In this document: positions 1 through 7,796 of the stretch, piece after piece
Numbering within the stretch: the stretch's first letter is position 1
Layout: each line of letters begins with the position of its first letter
Position numbers and translations under genes: made by a program
Assembly: GCF_001437125.1 (NCBI RefSeq)
Contig: NZ_JQCA01000060.1
Location: 1-48,100, forward strand
Length of the DNA: 48,100 bases
Origin: Levilactobacillus paucivorans
GTDB taxonomy: Bacteria; Bacillota; Bacilli; Lactobacillales; Lactobacillaceae
Direction: 5' to 3'
Notes under the pieces: model-generated
Told to the model about the DNA's origin: nothing
The model's database searches: none
Seen by the model: only the letters and a program-made list of their open reading frames with translations

Positions 1-55
1 CGAGGAGATCTCCAAAGGATAGAAACTATCCTTCAACACCATTTGACAAAGAGCC
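1..55. mobile_element. Probable terminal inverted repeat of an ISL3-family insertion sequence (partial)
   Basis: Read on the minus strand, the segment begins GGGCTCTTTGTCAAATGG and runs off the window edge. ISL3-family inverted repeats characteristically begin GGCTCTT, and lactobacilli carry many such elements. A small stem (AAGGATAG/CTATCCTT, 14-32) lies just inside, which also suits an IS end. No transposase is visible because the window stops here. The family assignment is from memory of the IR pattern. Confidence 0.42.
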
Positions 56-180
56 CTCAATTCGAGTGGAGCCCTATTAGAAAATTTGAGTTTTTTTAGA
101 ATTAACTGTCAATCTGAAGTCATTGAAATGGATCAATTGAGAATAACCGCCAACTACGGTTAATTTGAAGGACCGATCGT
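56..180. other. Intergenic stretch with no recognisable gene
   Basis: AT-richer spacer between the putative IS end and the structured repeat. It contains a weak dyad (AACCG at 145-149 with CGGTT at 158-162) that might serve as a minus-strand terminator for the transcript coming through the repeat. No ORF with a ribosome site was seen. Confidence 0.4.
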
Positions 181-364
181 AGCCGGAGGAGGCCAGGGAT
201 GGAGCCGGCCGTGGTGGTGCTGTTAACTGGTGATTTTCCAGTTTACAGCACGGGCGACTTTGAAGACTCGCGTTCTTGGCGAGGCTTCAAATCGAGCGAG
301 AAGCCCAAGGGGCTGAAGCGTCCCCACAGCAGGCGTAATCCCTGGCAGCCGCAGGCGGCCTTCT
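181..364 (-). repeat. Structured 3'-UTR repeat, family 1, copy 1 (full length)
   Basis: About 184 bp, lying 26 nt after the stop codon of the minus-strand M20 peptidase. Strand is given as that gene's transcript. A long-range stem pairs GCCAGGGAT (192-200) with ATCCCTGGC (338-346) and encloses three hairpins. These are GTGCTGT/ACAGCAC (217-223/245-251) extended by AACTGG/CCAGTT; TTTGAAG with CTCGC (259-271) against GCGAG and TTCAAA (279-290); and AGCCC/GGGCT (302-314). Related copies at 33725, 38287 and 41850 keep the stems with changed bases. Function unknown; a transposable or regulatory RNA is possible. Confidence 0.8.
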
Positions 365-390
365 AGATCTTCCGGTTTCAAAAACAATTG

Positions 391-1626
391 CTATTTCAAT
401 AACCGGGTAATCAGTTTCTCATAGATAGTGATAAAACGGTGATACATGTCGAGATCGACGTATTCGTTCACTTGGTGGGCCGTGATGTTCCCGGGGCCAA
501 AGACGATGACGTCAATGTCTGGATTGAAGGCCAGGAAGGATGAGGCATCGGTGCCACCGGGAACCCCAATCAATGGTAGCTTCTGTTCGAGGGCGTCTTC
601 CCCAATTTCTTTGGCTGCTTGAACCAGCTCGGTGTCTGCCATGGTGTGCATTGGCCGTAAATCACTCAAAATGTCGAGAGATAGATTGGCCCCTTGCTCG
701 TTAAGGTCCGCAATGATTTGCTTGATGGCAACCGTGATGTCGGCATTTGGTAGTTCGGGGATTGTCCGGATCTTAACAGAGAGGTCAGCACTAGCGGGAA
801 CGGTGTTGATTTGTTCTCCACCTTTGACCATCGTGACCACGGGCGTCACGGGTCCGAGAACCGGGTTACGGTAATCCTTGATAGAGGCAAAGTAGGCTTC
901 TTCCTTCTGATAGAAGGCCATCAGCGGCGTAATCGCGTTCTTCCCGATTTCTGGCATGGAACTGTGAGCGGCCACCCCTTTGGAATGGACGGTGTAGGTC
1001 AGAGATCCCTTGTGGGCCAATTCGATAAAGTGTTGTTCATTGGTCTGGTTGGCGTCGGATAACTGTTGCGCACTGGCTTGGTCGATCTGCAGCATGTATT
1101 GGATCTGCTTTTGCATCAAGAGTTGCTTGGCCGCCCCGCTAGGTTCGCCCACGATTAAGGTGTCGAGGTCTTTAGCGTAACCTGCTTCGCCAAGTTGCTT
1201 GGCGCCGTATTGGCCGTATTCTTCGCCGACCGTGGCCATGAAACGCAAGGTTCCATGAAGGGGCACATGTTGATCGTGTAAATGGATCATAGCCCAGACA
1301 CCAGCGATTAAGCCGGACTTCATGTCAGAGGTTCCCCGACCAAGCATCAGATTATTCTGAATCGTGGCGGAGAGGGCGTCAACCTTCCATTTGGCTGCGT
1401 CACCTAAGGCAACGACGTCGGCATGCCCATCGAACCCGACAACGGGACCGTGGCCGTCCCCGATTTCAGCGACCAGGCTAACCCGGCCGGGGGCATATTC
1501 GATTAATTTACTGTCGATACCATGTTTGGCTAACAGGGCTGCGATATAGTCCGCAACCTTTTTTTCATCACCGTTAACGGTATTCATTTTGACAATATCG
1601 CTCAGTGCTTGAACAACTTCATCCAT
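391..1626 (-). CDS. M20 family metallopeptidase (ArgE/DapE/ACY1-type deacylase)
   Basis: A cytoplasmic zinc-dependent amidohydrolase of 411 residues, the usual length for ArgE/DapE-type deacylases and di-/tripeptidases. Visible family signatures: GHAD (metal ligands His68 and Asp70), GRGTSDMKSG with bridging Asp101, and the GEE pair (Glu136/Glu137: catalytic base and ligand). A dimerisation insert follows, and the C-terminal part has GPGNITAHQVNEYV with a metal-binding His. The start is placed at the internal ATG because GAGGTGG lies 6 bp upstream of it; the longer reading frame would put that ribosome site inside codons 2-4. Many lactobacilli annotate this family as succinyl-diaminopimelate desuccinylase, but substrate cannot be read from sequence. 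It stands alone, with structured repeat copy 1 just behind its stop codon. Confidence 0.85.
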   Translation of the reverse strand: MDEVVQALSDIVKMNTVNGDEKKVADYIAALLAKHGIDSKLIEYAPGRVSLVAEIGDGHGPVVGFDGHADVVALGDAAKWKVDALSATIQNNLMLGRGTSDMKSGLIAGVWAMIHLHDQHVPLHGTLRFMATVGEEYGQYGAKQLGEAGYAKDLDTLIVGEPSGAAKQLLMQKQIQYMLQIDQASAQQLSDANQTNEQHFIELAHKGSLTYTVHSKGVAAHSSMPEIGKNAITPLMAFYQKEEAYFASIKDYRNPVLGPVTPVVTMVKGGEQINTVPASADLSVKIRTIPELPNADITVAIKQIIADLNEQGANLSLDILSDLRPMHTMADTELVQAAKEIGEDALEQKLPLIGVPGGTDASSFLAFNPDIDVIVFGPGNITAHQVNEYVDLDMYHRFITIYEKLITRLLK

Positions 1627-1753
1627 GTTCTTCCACCTCATTATTAAGTCTAGCCACCCGCGTCTTCGAAGTGACGGGTGTTCACTAACTTGATTACAGC
1701 ACTTTTTGCAAACGGAATCAAGAATCCAGGGTGTTAGTGGGCAATCTGGGTAA

Positions 1754-1788
1754 GAAAAAACGACTCATTGGCGATTGCCAGAGTCGTT
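1754..1788 (-). terminator. Rho-independent terminator of the MerR-family gene
   Basis: On the minus strand ACGACTC (1781-1787 complement) pairs with GAGTCGT (1760-1766 complement), followed by a run of six U (1755-1760). It lies directly downstream of the regulator's stop codon. Confidence 0.75.
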
Positions 1789-1804
1789 ACCCGAAAACTT
1801 TCAC

Positions 1805-2614
1805 TTACTGCAGCTGATACTGCAGGCTGACCAGTTGGGATGCTCCCTTACTGGTAAAGGTTTCGTCGAGATTCATCTGCCAGAGTTGATCGCCGATCTG
1901 GAGTTGGTTCTGGGCGATATAGTCAGCCAGTTGGCGCAGACCGATGCAGATGTTTTTCACGTCATTCGTAGTGGTGACGGTCACGTAGTCACCAGTGGGC
2001 TTGGTGAGCTGTGGAAGTACACCTGTGTCGGTGCCGTCTGCGACCTTCTTGAGAATACAGAACGAAGCTGTGGGATACAGGTTGGCGTCACTGCCGGGTA
2101 GATGCGTCAAAAAGCCGGAGTCGCGCTTGTTAACCAGTTCGAGTTTACCTAAATTAGCATAGAACTCGGCGTAGATCTCCGCGATTTCTTCTTCGGTACA
2201 GGCCACCGACTGGCGCGACCGACAGAACGTCACGGGAGCGGTGATTGTGGTGATTGTCGGCTGATTCTTGACGGGAGCCACAGTCGCGGTAGGCTGGTTA
2301 AACCGCGTGTTCAAGGTACTTTTAAGCACGGAGAGATTGTCCAATTGGCCGTTGATTTTAGCAAGCACCTGTTGCAAGTTGTGGTTTAAGGATTCTGGAT
2401 CGGCGTTTTGGGTGAGGGCCTTGATTTCGGTGATCGACAGGCCGAGATGTCGTAACTCAAGGATGAAGGTGAGGTCGTAGAGCTGATCGTAGTCGTAGTA
2501 TCGGTAGCCATTGGCGGCGACGCGCTTGGGTTTGAAGAGCGCCTTCTCGTCATAGAAGATCAGGGTGCGACGGGTTGTTCCGGCTAAGGTGGCGAATTTC
2601 TGAATGGTTAACAT
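1805..2614 (-). CDS. MerR family transcriptional regulator with large C-terminal effector domain
   Basis: 269 residues. The N-terminal winged helix is typical MerR (residues 1-70: MLTIQKFATLAGTTRRTL then YDYDQLYDL, LRHLGLSITEIK). A coiled coil (about 75-110) follows, then a long C-terminal part that could be a GyrI-like ligand domain (residues 125-269), as in drug- or stress-sensing MerR proteins. The start is supported by AGGAGATG 6 bp upstream. It is transcribed divergently from a quinone-reductase-like gene whose promoter has the 19-bp spacer and dyad expected for MerR-type activation, so that gene is its most likely target. The inducer is unknown; no metal-binding Cys cluster is visible, so it is probably not a metal sensor. 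Confidence 0.85.
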   Translation of the reverse strand: MLTIQKFATLAGTTRRTLIFYDEKALFKPKRVAANGYRYYDYDQLYDLTFILELRHLGLSITEIKALTQNADPESLNHNLQQVLAKINGQLDNLSVLKSTLNTRFNQPTATVAPVKNQPTITTITAPVTFCRSRQSVACTEEEIAEIYAEFYANLGKLELVNKRDSGFLTHLPGSDANLYPTASFCILKKVADGTDTGVLPQLTKPTGDYVTVTTTNDVKNICIGLRQLADYIAQNQLQIGDQLWQMNLDETFTSKGASQLVSLQYQLQ

Positions 2615-2635
2615 GAAGCATCTCCTAAATCGGAC

Positions 2636-2666
2636 TTGACTGTAACGTTACGGTACACCTTACACT
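2636..2666 (+). promoter_or_regulatory. MerR-type promoter and operator for the quinone-reductase gene
   Basis: TTGACT (2636-2641) and TACACT (2661-2666) are separated by 19 bp, two more than the usual optimum. The spacer contains the interrupted palindrome TGTAACGTTACGGTACA (2641-2657), with 14 of 16 paired positions symmetric. Long spacers with an internal dyad are the hallmark of promoters that MerR proteins activate by DNA distortion. The divergent merR-like gene starts 22 bp away. Confidence 0.75.
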
Positions 2667-2714
2667 AGGGTCAGTAAATGAGCAACTAAAACGATAGAAA
2701 TGGGGACTTAGATT

Positions 2715-3662
2715 ATGCGAGCAGTTGTTATCGATCATCCAGGAGATGCCAGTGTCATGAATCTAGTGGAACGGCCAACTCAGAAGACCACGGCGCACCA
2801 ATCGGTGATGCGGATCCATGCCTTTGGCGTGCACCGTTACGAAGTGTTGACGCGTGCGGGTGGGTCACCATCCGTTAAGTTTCCCCGGGTCATCGGCGTC
2901 GAAGCGGTGGGAGAAATCCACGAGGCTTCAGCTGAGGGACCATTTAAGGCCGGTCAGAAGGTCATGACGATGATGGGCGGCTTTGGCCGTGAAGTGGACG
3001 GCAGTTACCAGGAATACGCCTTAGTCGACGATTCTAACCTATTTACGGTCAACCATCCGGGAACGGATTGGGTCAAGCTGGCCCAATATCCTGAAAACTT
3101 CTATACGGCGATCGGGGCGCTGAAGTCTCTGCGGCTACAGGCTGGCCAGTCCCTGCTCGTTCGTGGGGGGACCACGGCGGTTGGCTTGGCCGCAACGCAG
3201 TTAGCCAAGGCCATGGGTCTAACGGTGACGGCCACGACCCGGCGGCCCCAGATGCTGGATGCCGTGGTTCAAAGTGGCGCAGATGCCGCAATTCTAGACA
3301 CGGATAACCAGCTTGTCACCGAAGAAAAATACGATGGGATCATTGATCTGGTGGGATCGGTCACGATGGATGATTCGATTGCCCACTTGAATCAAGGTGG
3401 GACGGTCTGTGTGATTGGCCTGCTAGCTGGTGAATGGGTCGCTAAGGAATTTTCACCATTTGTCCTGGGCGATAAGTACTTAACGTTCTTTGATTCCACG
3501 GTGGTTCACCAGGATCTGGTGGACGAGATGTTTGATCTCATTAACGAAAATCACCTGGAGATCCCGATTGCCAAGGTTTTCAAGCTCGCGGATATTCGTG
3601 AAGCCCACGACTATGTGATGGCCAGTCGTGCACTAGGCCAAGTCATTATTGATAACGATTAG
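2715..3662 (+). CDS. Zinc-independent medium-chain dehydrogenase / NADPH:quinone reductase family protein
   Basis: 315 residues, a single-domain-pair MDR enzyme. The GroES-like N-terminal part contains the block SPSVKFPRVIGVEAVGE (51-67). The Rossmann part has the NADPH loop GGTTAVGLAA (151-160). The catalytic and structural zinc cysteines of classical alcohol dehydrogenases are absent, so a quinone or enone reductase role is the family expectation. It is controlled by the MerR-type promoter upstream. A paralogue at 6803-7753 shares the SPSVKFPR block and overall length, indicating an old duplication. The stop codon overlaps the stop of the convergent Lrp gene by 3 bp (TTAG). The ribosome site (GGGGAC) is weak. 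Confidence 0.8.
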   Translation: MRAVVIDHPGDASVMNLVERPTQKTTAHQSVMRIHAFGVHRYEVLTRAGGSPSVKFPRVIGVEAVGEIHEASAEGPFKAGQKVMTMMGGFGREVDGSYQEYALVDDSNLFTVNHPGTDWVKLAQYPENFYTAIGALKSLRLQAGQSLLVRGGTTAVGLAATQLAKAMGLTVTATTRRPQMLDAVVQSGADAAILDTDNQLVTEEKYDGIIDLVGSVTMDDSIAHLNQGGTVCVIGLLAGEWVAKEFSPFVLGDKYLTFFDSTVVHQDLVDEMFDLINENHLEIPIAKVFKLADIREAHDYVMASRALGQVIIDND

Positions 3663-4078
3663 ATTAATTCGTCAATGACATCGGTGACGGTATAGGTGGC
3701 AACCTGTCCCAACGCCAAAAGAAAATCGTTGAGCTCTGCTCGCGTGTGGAAGGCCCCCTCAATGAGGTAGGGCCTTTCTCCCGTGACCCGATAATGATGG
3801 CGAATGGCATTACGGTACTGGTGAATGAGGGCGTCGTAACCCGCACGCTGGGTGGCGTTCTTAACTGCCGCCTGAATGAAGACCTGACGATCAAAACCTA
3901 ATTTTTCGGTATCGACCTCAATCGTGTAGCGTTTAATGATGCCAGCATCTTCGAGGCGGGTGATGCGTGCGGCCACAGCGGGAGCGGTGAGATGAACCCG
4001 TTCCGCAAGATGGTTGGCCTTGATCCGACAATTTTTAGTGAGTTCTTTTAGAATATTTAGGTCGGTTTGATCGAGCAA
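3659..4078 (-). CDS. Lrp/AsnC family transcriptional regulator
   Basis: 139 residues, close to the 140-160 typical of the family. An N-terminal AsnC-type helix-turn-helix (residues 1-60: MLDQTDLNILKEL, then VHLTAPAVAARITRLEDAGII) is followed by the RAM/AsnC ligand domain (about 65-139). Such proteins sense amino acids or small effectors as dimers/octamers. An AT-rich imperfect palindrome (AAATAC-TTAC-GTAA-GTATTT, 4082-4105) immediately upstream of the start is a plausible autoregulatory site. It is convergent with and overlaps the stop of the preceding gene, and divergent from the opuC unit. Regulating that transporter is possible but unproven. Confidence 0.85.
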   Translation of the reverse strand: MLDQTDLNILKELTKNCRIKANHLAERVHLTAPAVAARITRLEDAGIIKRYTIEVDTEKLGFDRQVFIQAAVKNATQRAGYDALIHQYRNAIRHHYRVTGERPYLIEGAFHTRAELNDFLLALGQVATYTVTDVIDELI

Positions 4079-4081
4079 CTG

Positions 4082-4105
4082 AAATACCTTACTTTGTAAG
4101 TATTT
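4082..4105. promoter_or_regulatory. Imperfect palindrome upstream of the Lrp gene
   Basis: AAATAC, TTAC, a 3-bp centre, then GTAA and GTATTT form a nearly perfect inverted repeat directly in front of the lrp-like start codon. The position and AT-richness suit an Lrp/AsnC operator. No experimental support. Confidence 0.4.
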
Positions 4106-4219
4106 TGGGGCAAAAGACTTTACTTTTCATCTTAACAGTCGACTTCAAAGCCTGTAAAGTGGAGACTACTGCTTGCCTAATTTGTAAGCCACATTCTTAG
4201 GTATTTGGCCAAAGGTTAG

Positions 4220-4320
4220 TATAATGAGGAGTTACAGACACGTCGTTGCGGATTAGCGGAAGCCTATCGCGTTCGTATCGGCAAGTGGTGTGGCCCGTCG
4301 AATTGGGCCGCACACGAGTA
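4220..4320 (+). promoter_or_regulatory. -10 element and leader of the opuC-like operon
   Basis: TATAAT (4220-4225) is a consensus -10 with only a weak -35 (TTAGGT, 4197-4202). The roughly 100-nt leader ends in a GC-rich hairpin (GTGTG near 4290 with CACAC near 4315) just before the ribosome site, which could modulate translation. Confidence 0.5.
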
Positions 4321-4336
4321 GGGTATGGAGGTTGAC

Positions 4337-5266
4337 ATGATAGAATTTAGAAATGTTACCAAGCAATACGCACACAACCAAGCCCTGGATCGGTTAAACC
4401 TCACAATTCCCAGCCGGGACTTTTTTGTGTTGGTCGGTCCTAGTGGGAGTGGGAAGACCACGACGTTGAAGATGTTAAATCGGTTGATTGAACCCACCGA
4501 TGGCGATATTTACTTCGACGATCGCCGCTTGATTGATTATGATTTGAAACAATTACGACTCCAAATGGGGTACGTTTTACAGAACATTGCCCTTTTTCCG
4601 AACTTAAACATTCAGGATAACATTGCCATTCAAGCCGAGTCGCTAGGCTGGCCCCGTAAGCGGCGGATCGAACGGGCGCGTGAGCTGTTGGCTCAGGTCG
4701 ACTTGGATCCGGATCAGTACGCCACACGGATGCCCAGTGAGCTCTCCGGTGGGGAGCAACAACGGGTCGGAATTATTCGGGCCCTGGCGATTAAGCCTAA
4801 GGTGGTTCTGATGGATGAACCCTTCAGTGCCTTGGATCCCATTTCACGTAAACAACTCCAAGATCTGGTTTTGCGGTTGCATCAAGAACTGAAGATGACC
4901 TTTGTCTTTGTGACGCATGACATGCATGAAGCCTTGCGCTTAGGCCAACACATTGCGGTGATGCGGCTCGGTCACATTCAACAAGTGGGGACGGGTGAAG
5001 ACATTATTCGGCACCCAGCCAATGATTTCGTCCGCGGCTTTTTCCAAGTGGAAAATGCGGCCCGGCCGGATGCAATTTCTGATCTCGTGCTAGCTGGTTA
5101 TGGCACGGCGACGACCGCTACGACGAGCATTGATGCTGCGGCAACTGTGAATGAACTTGCGGCGGCCTTGCGTCAAGGACCAGTGGTCGTGGCGACGCCC
5201 GATGGCAATCGCCAGCTACAGATCAAAGATCTCTTGGATTTCTTAGCTACAAAGGAGGCGGATTAG
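4337..5266 (+). CDS. opuCA: Glycine betaine/carnitine/choline-type ABC transporter ATP-binding protein
   Basis: 309 residues from the ATG that follows GGAGG by 5 bp; an earlier in-frame ATG at 4325 overlaps the ribosome site. All ABC ATPase motifs are present: Walker A GPSGSGKTT (34-42), Q-loop in VLQNIALFP (near 80), signature LSGGEQQ (136-142), Walker B VVLMDEP (156-162) and the switch His in VTHD (194). The OpuCA/ProV subgroup carries regulatory CBS domains after the ATPase. Here only about 60 residues follow (250-309), a shortened CBS-like remnant, so ionic-strength sensing may differ from full OpuCA. The next gene begins at the base after the stop and encodes the permease/binding subunit. 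The pair should import compatible solutes during osmotic stress. Confidence 0.85.
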   Translation: MIEFRNVTKQYAHNQALDRLNLTIPSRDFFVLVGPSGSGKTTTLKMLNRLIEPTDGDIYFDDRRLIDYDLKQLRLQMGYVLQNIALFPNLNIQDNIAIQAESLGWPRKRRIERARELLAQVDLDPDQYATRMPSELSGGEQQRVGIIRALAIKPKVVLMDEPFSALDPISRKQLQDLVLRLHQELKMTFVFVTHDMHEALRLGQHIAVMRLGHIQQVGTGEDIIRHPANDFVRGFFQVENAARPDAISDLVLAGYGTATTATTSIDAAATVNELAAALRQGPVVVATPDGNRQLQIKDLLDFLATKEAD

Positions 5267-6787
5267 GTGTCAGCCATTTTGCATATTCTCAAGACGCAGG
5301 GCGGAGATATCGTCCATGCGATCGGGCAACACATTGGGCTGTCCCTGATCTCGCTATTGATTGCCGCGGTGATTGCGATCCCGCTAGCAATTCTTTTGAT
5401 GAATCACAAGCGGGCGGCGGGGGTCATGCTCCAGATTACCAGTATTCTCCAGACGATTCCGAGTCTGGCCTTGCTAGGGATTCTGATTCCTATCGTGGGG
5501 ATTGGGACGGTGCCGTCAGTCATCGCCCTGGTGATTTACGCGGTGATGCCCATCTTTCAAAATACGTATTCCGGATTGACCACGATCGATCCCAATTACG
5601 AGGAGGCCGCCACGGCGTTTGGATTGTCGCGGCGCATGAAACTCTTCCGGATTGAATTGCCATTAGCCATGCCAATGATTATCTCCGGTATTCGAATCGC
5701 GACGGTCTTGATCATTGGGACCGCCACGCTGGCTGCCTTGATTGGTGCCGGTGGTTTGGGGACCTACATTCTATTGGGAATTGAAACCAACAACAATCCC
5801 CTCCTGATTATCGGGGCCGTGTTGTCAGCGATCTTGGCCCTGGTCTTCGGCGCGGCGATCGACTGGTTGGGTCGACTGTCCTTTAAGAAGGCTGGGATTG
5901 TCCTGGCCACAGTTGTTGTCCTGATCGGTGGGTTTGCCGGTTACCGTAAGATTGCCAATCCAGAAACGGGGATCACCATTGCCGGGAAGATGGGGAGTGA
6001 ACCTGAGATCCTGATTAACATGTATAAGGATCTGATTGAGCACGACCATCCCCGAATGAAGGTGACGACCAAGGCCAACTTCGGGGGGACATCCTTCCTG
6101 TTTAAGGCCCTCAAGTCGGGGTCCATCGACATTTATCCTGAATTTACGGGAACCGTCTTGGAGTCTCTGGTTAAGGGAGAAAAGGCGGCGAGTCATGATC
6201 CTGCCAAGACCTATCAGGTGGCGCAAACGGCCCTGAAGTCGCAATACCGGATGGCTTATTTGAAGCCAATGAAGTATCAGAACGGCTATGATCTGGCCGT
6301 CACCAAGCAGTTTGCGAAGGCTAATCATTTAAAAACAATCTCAGATCTGGTTGCGGTAGAGGGTAAGATTCACGCCGGTTTTGATCCCGACTTCTATCAA
6401 TTGAAGGACGGTTATCCAGGATTAAGCAAGACATACGGTTTGAAATTTGCCAGTGCTAAGACGATGGAACCGTCGATTCGCTACAAGGCGATTGCGAACG
6501 GCAAGGTCAACCTGGTCGATGGCTATACCACCGATCCCGAAATTCAAGAATACCATCTGGTGGTCCTGAAGGATGACCGGAACTTCTTCCCACCTTATCA
6601 AGGAGCCCCGCTGATGACTGAGAAATTGGTCACCGAGCACCCCGAATTGAAGGCGACCTTGAATAAGTTAGCCGGGAAGGTTACCACGACGGATATGCAG
6701 AAAATGAATTATCTCGTCACTGTGAAGCATGAGAAGGCCGCAACTGTGGCCCGTCAGTATTTGAAGAGTCATGGGTACCTAAATTAG
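5267..6787 (+). CDS. opuCBC: Fused permease/substrate-binding protein of an OpuC-type compatible-solute ABC transporter
   Basis: 506 residues with two fused parts. Residues 1-230 are a membrane permease with about six helices and the EAA-like loop NYEEAATAFGLSR that contacts the ATPase. Residues 235-506 form an extracytoplasmic betaine/choline-binding domain (starts ITIAGKMGSEPEILINM; includes PEFTGTVLESLV and NLVDGYTTDPEI), tethered by the last helix. Fusion of the two roles is common in lactobacilli and streptococci, whereas B. subtilis OpuC uses separate proteins. The GTG start follows AAAGGAGG by 8 bp and directly abuts the ATPase stop codon, implying tight co-translation. Substrate (betaine, carnitine or choline) cannot be fixed by eye. 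Confidence 0.88.
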   Translation: MSAILHILKTQGGDIVHAIGQHIGLSLISLLIAAVIAIPLAILLMNHKRAAGVMLQITSILQTIPSLALLGILIPIVGIGTVPSVIALVIYAVMPIFQNTYSGLTTIDPNYEEAATAFGLSRRMKLFRIELPLAMPMIISGIRIATVLIIGTATLAALIGAGGLGTYILLGIETNNNPLLIIGAVLSAILALVFGAAIDWLGRLSFKKAGIVLATVVVLIGGFAGYRKIANPETGITIAGKMGSEPEILINMYKDLIEHDHPRMKVTTKANFGGTSFLFKALKSGSIDIYPEFTGTVLESLVKGEKAASHDPAKTYQVAQTALKSQYRMAYLKPMKYQNGYDLAVTKQFAKANHLKTISDLVAVEGKIHAGFDPDFYQLKDGYPGLSKTYGLKFASAKTMEPSIRYKAIANGKVNLVDGYTTDPEIQEYHLVVLKDDRNFFPPYQGAPLMTEKLVTEHPELKATLNKLAGKVTTTDMQKMNYLVTVKHEKAATVARQYLKSHGYLN

Positions 6788-6802
6788 GGAGGAACAGTGT
6801 GC

Positions 6803-7753
6803 ATGAAAGCAATCGTTGTGAGTCATCCGGGAGGACCGGAAGTGCTAACCTATACCGATGTGCCCAAACCCAGTGTGAAGCCCGGCTGGACGCTGATGGC
6901 TGTGAAGGCTCGGGGCGTTAATCATTCCGAGGTCTTTACGCGAGATGGCGAGTCACCATCGGTTAAATTTCCCCGGATCTTGGGGATCGAGGCCGTCGGT
7001 GAAGTCGTGACTACCACCGATACGAAGCGGCTGCCGGTTGGCCAGACCGTGGTCACCTTCATGGGTGAAATGGGTCGCGCTTATGATGGCAGTTATGCAG
7101 AATTTGCTTTAATTCCCAATGAACAACTCTTTCCGATAACGACGGCGTTATCTTGGGCGGACTTGGCAGCGGTACCGGAGACCTACTATACAGCCTACGG
7201 TGCGCTGGAAGGGTTACGCCTGCATGATGGCGAGACCTTGATGGTTCGCGGCGGTACTAGTGGCGTTGGCGTCGCAGCAGCTAAATTGGCCCATGCCATG
7301 GCTGACGTGACGGTCACGGCCAGTACCCGTAATCTGGCCAAGCGTGATCAGCTATTGGCGGCGGGCTTTGACGACGTGGTCTTGGATCGCGATGAGCATC
7401 TCCCACAGGGAACCCGGTATGACAAGATCTTAGAACTAATTGGGGCCCTCACCGTTCCGGAATCCCTCCAGCATTTGAATCCAGGAGGAATTGTGAGTGC
7501 AACGGGAGAATTAGGCGGCCAATGGGGATTAAATGACTTCGAACCAGTATCCAAGATTCCTAGCAATACCTATTTGACGGCTTTCTATTCCGGTGATATT
7601 GATGAACAACGGTTGCGCACCCTGTTTGAACTGATCGACAGCCACCATCTCGATGTGCGTCCGGCCAAGGTCTTTTCGTTACAGGAGATGCGGGCAGCTC
7701 ATGAGTATCTGGGGAGTCAGCATAGCTTCGGTAAGGTTGTTGTGGTCTCCTAG
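6803..7753 (+). CDS. Zinc-independent medium-chain dehydrogenase / quinone reductase family protein, paralogue of the 2715 gene
   Basis: 316 residues from the ATG lying 10 bp after GGGAGG; a GTG two codons earlier would be only 4 bp from it. Domain order matches the paralogue at 2715-3662: GroES-like N-terminus with SPSVKFPRILGIEAVGE, then a Rossmann fold with GGTSGVGVAA. Zinc ligands are absent. It starts 15 bp after the permease stop with no terminator between, so it is probably co-transcribed with the opuC genes. Pairing an osmolyte importer with an NAD(P)H-dependent reductase has no obvious biochemical logic from sequence alone. Stress co-expression is one inference. Confidence 0.8.
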   Translation: MKAIVVSHPGGPEVLTYTDVPKPSVKPGWTLMAVKARGVNHSEVFTRDGESPSVKFPRILGIEAVGEVVTTTDTKRLPVGQTVVTFMGEMGRAYDGSYAEFALIPNEQLFPITTALSWADLAAVPETYYTAYGALEGLRLHDGETLMVRGGTSGVGVAAAKLAHAMADVTVTASTRNLAKRDQLLAAGFDDVVLDRDEHLPQGTRYDKILELIGALTVPESLQHLNPGGIVSATGELGGQWGLNDFEPVSKIPSNTYLTAFYSGDIDEQRLRTLFELIDSHHLDVRPAKVFSLQEMRAAHEYLGSQHSFGKVVVVS

Positions 7754-7761
7754 GATTTAGG

Positions 7762-7790
7762 TTGACAGTGCCTGACTGAAAGATTAAAAT
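7762..7790 (+). promoter_or_regulatory. Promoter of the T-box leader transcript
   Basis: A perfect -35 TTGACA (7762-7767) and -10 TAAAAT (7785-7790) are separated by exactly 17 bp. Transcription would begin about 7797, just before the T-box stem I. Confidence 0.8.
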
Positions 7791-7796
7791 AACAGT

